Source: Halothiobacillus neapolitanus (GTDB lineage Bacteria > Pseudomonadota > Gammaproteobacteria > Halothiobacillales > Halothiobacillaceae). From it: a stretch of 8,213 nucleotides of DNA. The stretch's first letter is position 1, and every line of letters begins with the position of its first letter. The position numbers were made by a program, and so were the translations under genes. Positions 6,886 to 8,213 of this stretch are shown here, piece after piece. The stretch lies in assembly GCA_020721485.1 (NCBI GenBank), contig DYMR01000086.1:1-8213 (forward strand), read 5' to 3'. The notes under the pieces are model-generated. The model worked only from the letters and a program-made list of their open reading frames with translations. It ran no database searches and was not told the DNA's origin.

Positions 6886-7829
6886 TGAACCCCAATCACC
6901 TCGACCAACAACAGATTCTGTCGTTTCTGGCCGTGGCCGAAACCGGCTCGTTTTCGGCGGCGGCACGACGGCTGCACCTCACGCAACCGGCGATCAGCAA
7001 GCGGGTGGCTTTGCTCGAAGCGCAACTCGGGTTTGAATTATTCGAACGGCTGCCGAAACGGCTGGAACTGACCGAAACCGGCAGCGCCCTGCTGCCCGCC
7101 GCGCGGCGGCTTCGCCAAGCGCTCGACGATTTTGCCGAATGCCCGCAGGCCGTGGATGCGGCGCACCGTGGCCGCCTGAGCATCGCGCTCAGCCACTACG
7201 CCGGCCTGCATTTACTGCCCGCTGCGCTCGAAGCCTTCAATCGACAGCATCCGGCGGTGCTGCTGGATTTGCGCTTTGTCGAATCGGAAACCGCGCTGGC
7301 CTTGGTCAGCCAAGGGCAGGTGCGCCTAGCCTATGCCACTTTAGCCGGCGGTAATTCCACGGAAGGAAATTTCGCGGAAAACACTGCCAGCCGAACCGAT
7401 GCGGGCATCCGGCTAGAACCGCTCTGGCAAGAACGGCTCGTGCCGCTGGGTGCGGTGCGACAAGTACGCAACGAAACCGCCGAATTCTGGCGCACGCAGC
7501 CGATGATTCTGCCCGCCGCGAACACCAGCACCCGCCAATTGATCGACCACTGGTTGCGACGCAATGGGCTCGCGCCCACGGCGGTCATCGAAGTGAATCA
7601 ACTGGATTCCATCGCCCTGCTGGTTGGCACCGGCATTGGCTGGAGCGTGCTGCCCGAAACCCTGATGCACGAAAAAATCTGCCCAATTTCCGCGCTGAAT
7701 CGGGAAAACCCAGTGCGGGAATTAGGCTTGATGCGGCTGGCCGATCGCCCGATCACGCCGCTGGCGGCCGCCTTTATGGCCACCGTGGCGGCGCATCGGG
7801 ACAATCAAAATCGGGACAATCAAAATTGA
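6885..7829 (+). CDS. LysR-family transcriptional regulator, divergent from leuC
   Basis: A 314-aa DNA-binding regulator. Residues about 11-66 form the winged helix-turn-helix, with ILSFLAVAETGSFSAAARRL leading into HLTQPAISKRVALLE and LGFELFERLPKRLELTETG, all strongly conserved in LysR proteins. Residues about 96-303 form the periplasmic-binding-like effector domain. The stretch 155-173 (Gly/Asn/Thr/Ser-rich) looks like an inserted loop between strands where relatives are usually shorter. The C-terminus ends in RDNQNRDNQN, made by a tandem duplication. The gene diverges from leuC, as a LysR gene also does in Pseudomonas as far as I recall, so leuC and the leucine genes are its likely targets, with a pathway intermediate as a possible co-inducer; this is inference. 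No clear Shine-Dalgarno sequence precedes the ATG (TTATAGACA directly before it), but the start fits the family's N-terminus. The exact orthologue name is unknown. Confidence 0.94.
   Translation: MNPNHLDQQQILSFLAVAETGSFSAAARRLHLTQPAISKRVALLEAQLGFELFERLPKRLELTETGSALLPAARRLRQALDDFAECPQAVDAAHRGRLSIALSHYAGLHLLPAALEAFNRQHPAVLLDLRFVESETALALVSQGQVRLAYATLAGGNSTEGNFAENTASRTDAGIRLEPLWQERLVPLGAVRQVRNETAEFWRTQPMILPAANTSTRQLIDHWLRRNGLAPTAVIEVNQLDSIALLVGTGIGWSVLPETLMHEKICPISALNRENPVRELGLMRLADRPITPLAAAFMATVAAHRDNQNRDNQN
7796..7825 (+). repeat. Perfect 15-bp tandem duplication at the 3' end of lysR
   Basis: The 15-bp unit TCGGGACAATCAAAA occurs twice head to tail (7796-7810, 7811-7825), in frame, and ends four bases before the end of the gene. 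Being 15 bp it adds five residues (the RDNQN repeat) without shifting the frame. The two copies are identical at the DNA level, which suggests recent slippage or duplication. It falls beyond the folded effector domain, so it is likely neutral for function. Confidence 0.85.
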
Positions 7830-7831
7830 CC

Positions 7832-7858
7832 GGCGGCTAAAACCTGTTTTCGACCGCC
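7832..7858. terminator. Possible bidirectional terminator hairpin between convergent genes
   Basis: GGCGG (7832-7836) pairs with CCGCC (7854-7858), and inside it AAAAC (7839-7843) pairs with GTTTT (7846-7850), with a small asymmetric internal loop and a two-base apical turn. It begins two bases after the lysR stop and lies 42 bp past the end of the oxidoreductase gene on the other strand, the right place for a shared terminator. No proper T-run follows on either strand, and the two-base apex would have to open, so this is a weak call. Confidence 0.3.
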
Positions 7859-7861
7859 TGA

Positions 7862-7885
7862 ACATTCGGCCTGCACATTCGGCCT
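7862..7885. repeat. Short 11-bp direct repeat in the convergent gap
   Basis: ACATTCGGCCT is present at 7862-7872 and 7875-7885, a 13-bp period. Weaker relatives follow (ATCCGACCT near 7890, ATCCGGC near 7903), so the stretch may be a decayed small tandem array that extends into the stop codon region of the neighbouring oxidoreductase gene. No function is evident. Confidence 0.5.
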
Positions 7886-7899
7886 ATTGATCCGACCTG

Positions 7900-8213
7900 T
7901 TAATCCGGCAGAAACGGATAATCGGTATAGCCTTCGGCACCGCCCCCATAGAAGGTGTCGGGGTTCGGGGCATTCAGCGGCGCATGGCGGGCGAAGCGTG
8001 CCACCAAATCCGGGTTGGCGATGAACGGCACGCCGAAGGCGACCGCATCCGTTTGGCCTGCGGCCAAAGCCGCCTCTGCGCTGGCCTGCGTGTAGCGGAA
8101 ATTCACGATCAACCGACCGGACCACAAGCGCCGCAAACGGTTGAGATCGAAAAACGGCCCCGCTGCGCCCGGTTGCTCGGTACCCATGCCCGCGATGTGC
8201 ACATAGGCCAAAC
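7900..8213 (-). CDS. Old Yellow Enzyme / NemA-type flavin oxidoreductase (C-terminal part, cut by window edge)
   Basis: Only the last 104 residues are present; the frame is open through the right edge, so the true start is outside the window. The family is FMN-dependent NAD(P)H ene-reductases (NemA, PETN reductase, xenobiotic reductases), TIM-barrel enzymes of about 360 aa that reduce activated C=C bonds, nitroesters and N-ethylmaleimide. Diagnostic C-terminal pieces are AEAALAAGQTDAVAFG, PFIANPDL and FYGGGAEGYTDYP, the last being very typical of the NemA branch. Two positions near the FMN phosphate differ from the E. coli enzymes as I remember them: NFRYT (8089-8103) where a Gly-containing turn is usual, and Val (8029-8031) in FGVPF where many members have Arg. 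This may be subfamily variation. It converges on lysR with a 70-bp gap and has no evident link to leucine synthesis. A TTG at 8209-8211 is an internal Leu codon, not a start. Confidence 0.9.
   Translation of the reverse strand, partial: LAYVHIAGMGTEQPGAAGPFFDLNRLRRLWSGRLIVNFRYTQASAEAALAAGQTDAVAFGVPFIANPDLVARFARHAPLNAPNPDTFYGGGAEGYTDYPFLPD

Noticed and set aside
8209..8211. TTG as a start codon for a 103-aa protein at the right edge
   Set aside because: The reading frame is open upstream to the window edge and the sequence matches the C-terminal third of an approximately 360-aa oxidoreductase, so this codon is internal.

Overview
The window carries a conserved amino-acid biosynthesis cluster from a proteobacterium, almost certainly a gammaproteobacterium. 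DNA is GC-rich (about 60% by eye), and the order leuC-leuD-[one inserted gene]-leuB-asd-fimV with a divergent LysR gene in front of leuC matches the neighbourhood known from Pseudomonas and relatives. The species cannot be named from the sequence alone.

Layout. On the minus strand, reading right to left from about 6783: leuC (isopropylmalate isomerase large subunit), leuD (small subunit), an EamA/DMT-family membrane transporter, leuB (isopropylmalate dehydrogenase), asd (aspartate-semialdehyde dehydrogenase), then, after a 178-bp gap, the first 465 codons of a FimV-type peptidoglycan-binding protein that runs off the left edge. Gaps from leuC to asd are only 14, 39, 37 and 37 bp, so these five genes are probably one transcription unit. 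The 178-bp gap before fimV holds an 8-bp perfect inverted repeat and a strong ribosome binding site, suggesting fimV has its own expression signals.

On the plus strand, lysR (6885-7829) diverges from leuC across a 101-bp intergenic region that must hold promoters for both. It is followed by a 70-bp convergent gap with an imperfect hairpin and short direct repeats. The right edge (7900-8213, minus) holds the C-terminal 104 residues of an Old Yellow Enzyme/NemA-type flavin oxidoreductase.

How the genes work together: LeuCD isomerises 2-isopropylmalate to 3-isopropylmalate, LeuB oxidises it to the precursor of 2-ketoisocaproate (leucine branch), and Asd makes aspartate semialdehyde for lysine/DAP, threonine and methionine. 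The DMT transporter inside the cluster may export a metabolite or amino acid; that is inference only. The LysR protein is the obvious candidate regulator of leuC and the genes behind it.

No RNA gene, CRISPR array, insertion sequence, prophage or defence gene is visible. I see no clear previously undescribed system here; the most interesting points are the transporter embedded in the leu operon, the inverted repeat ahead of fimV, the compact divergent leuC/lysR control region, and a fresh 15-bp tandem duplication at the 3' end of lysR.
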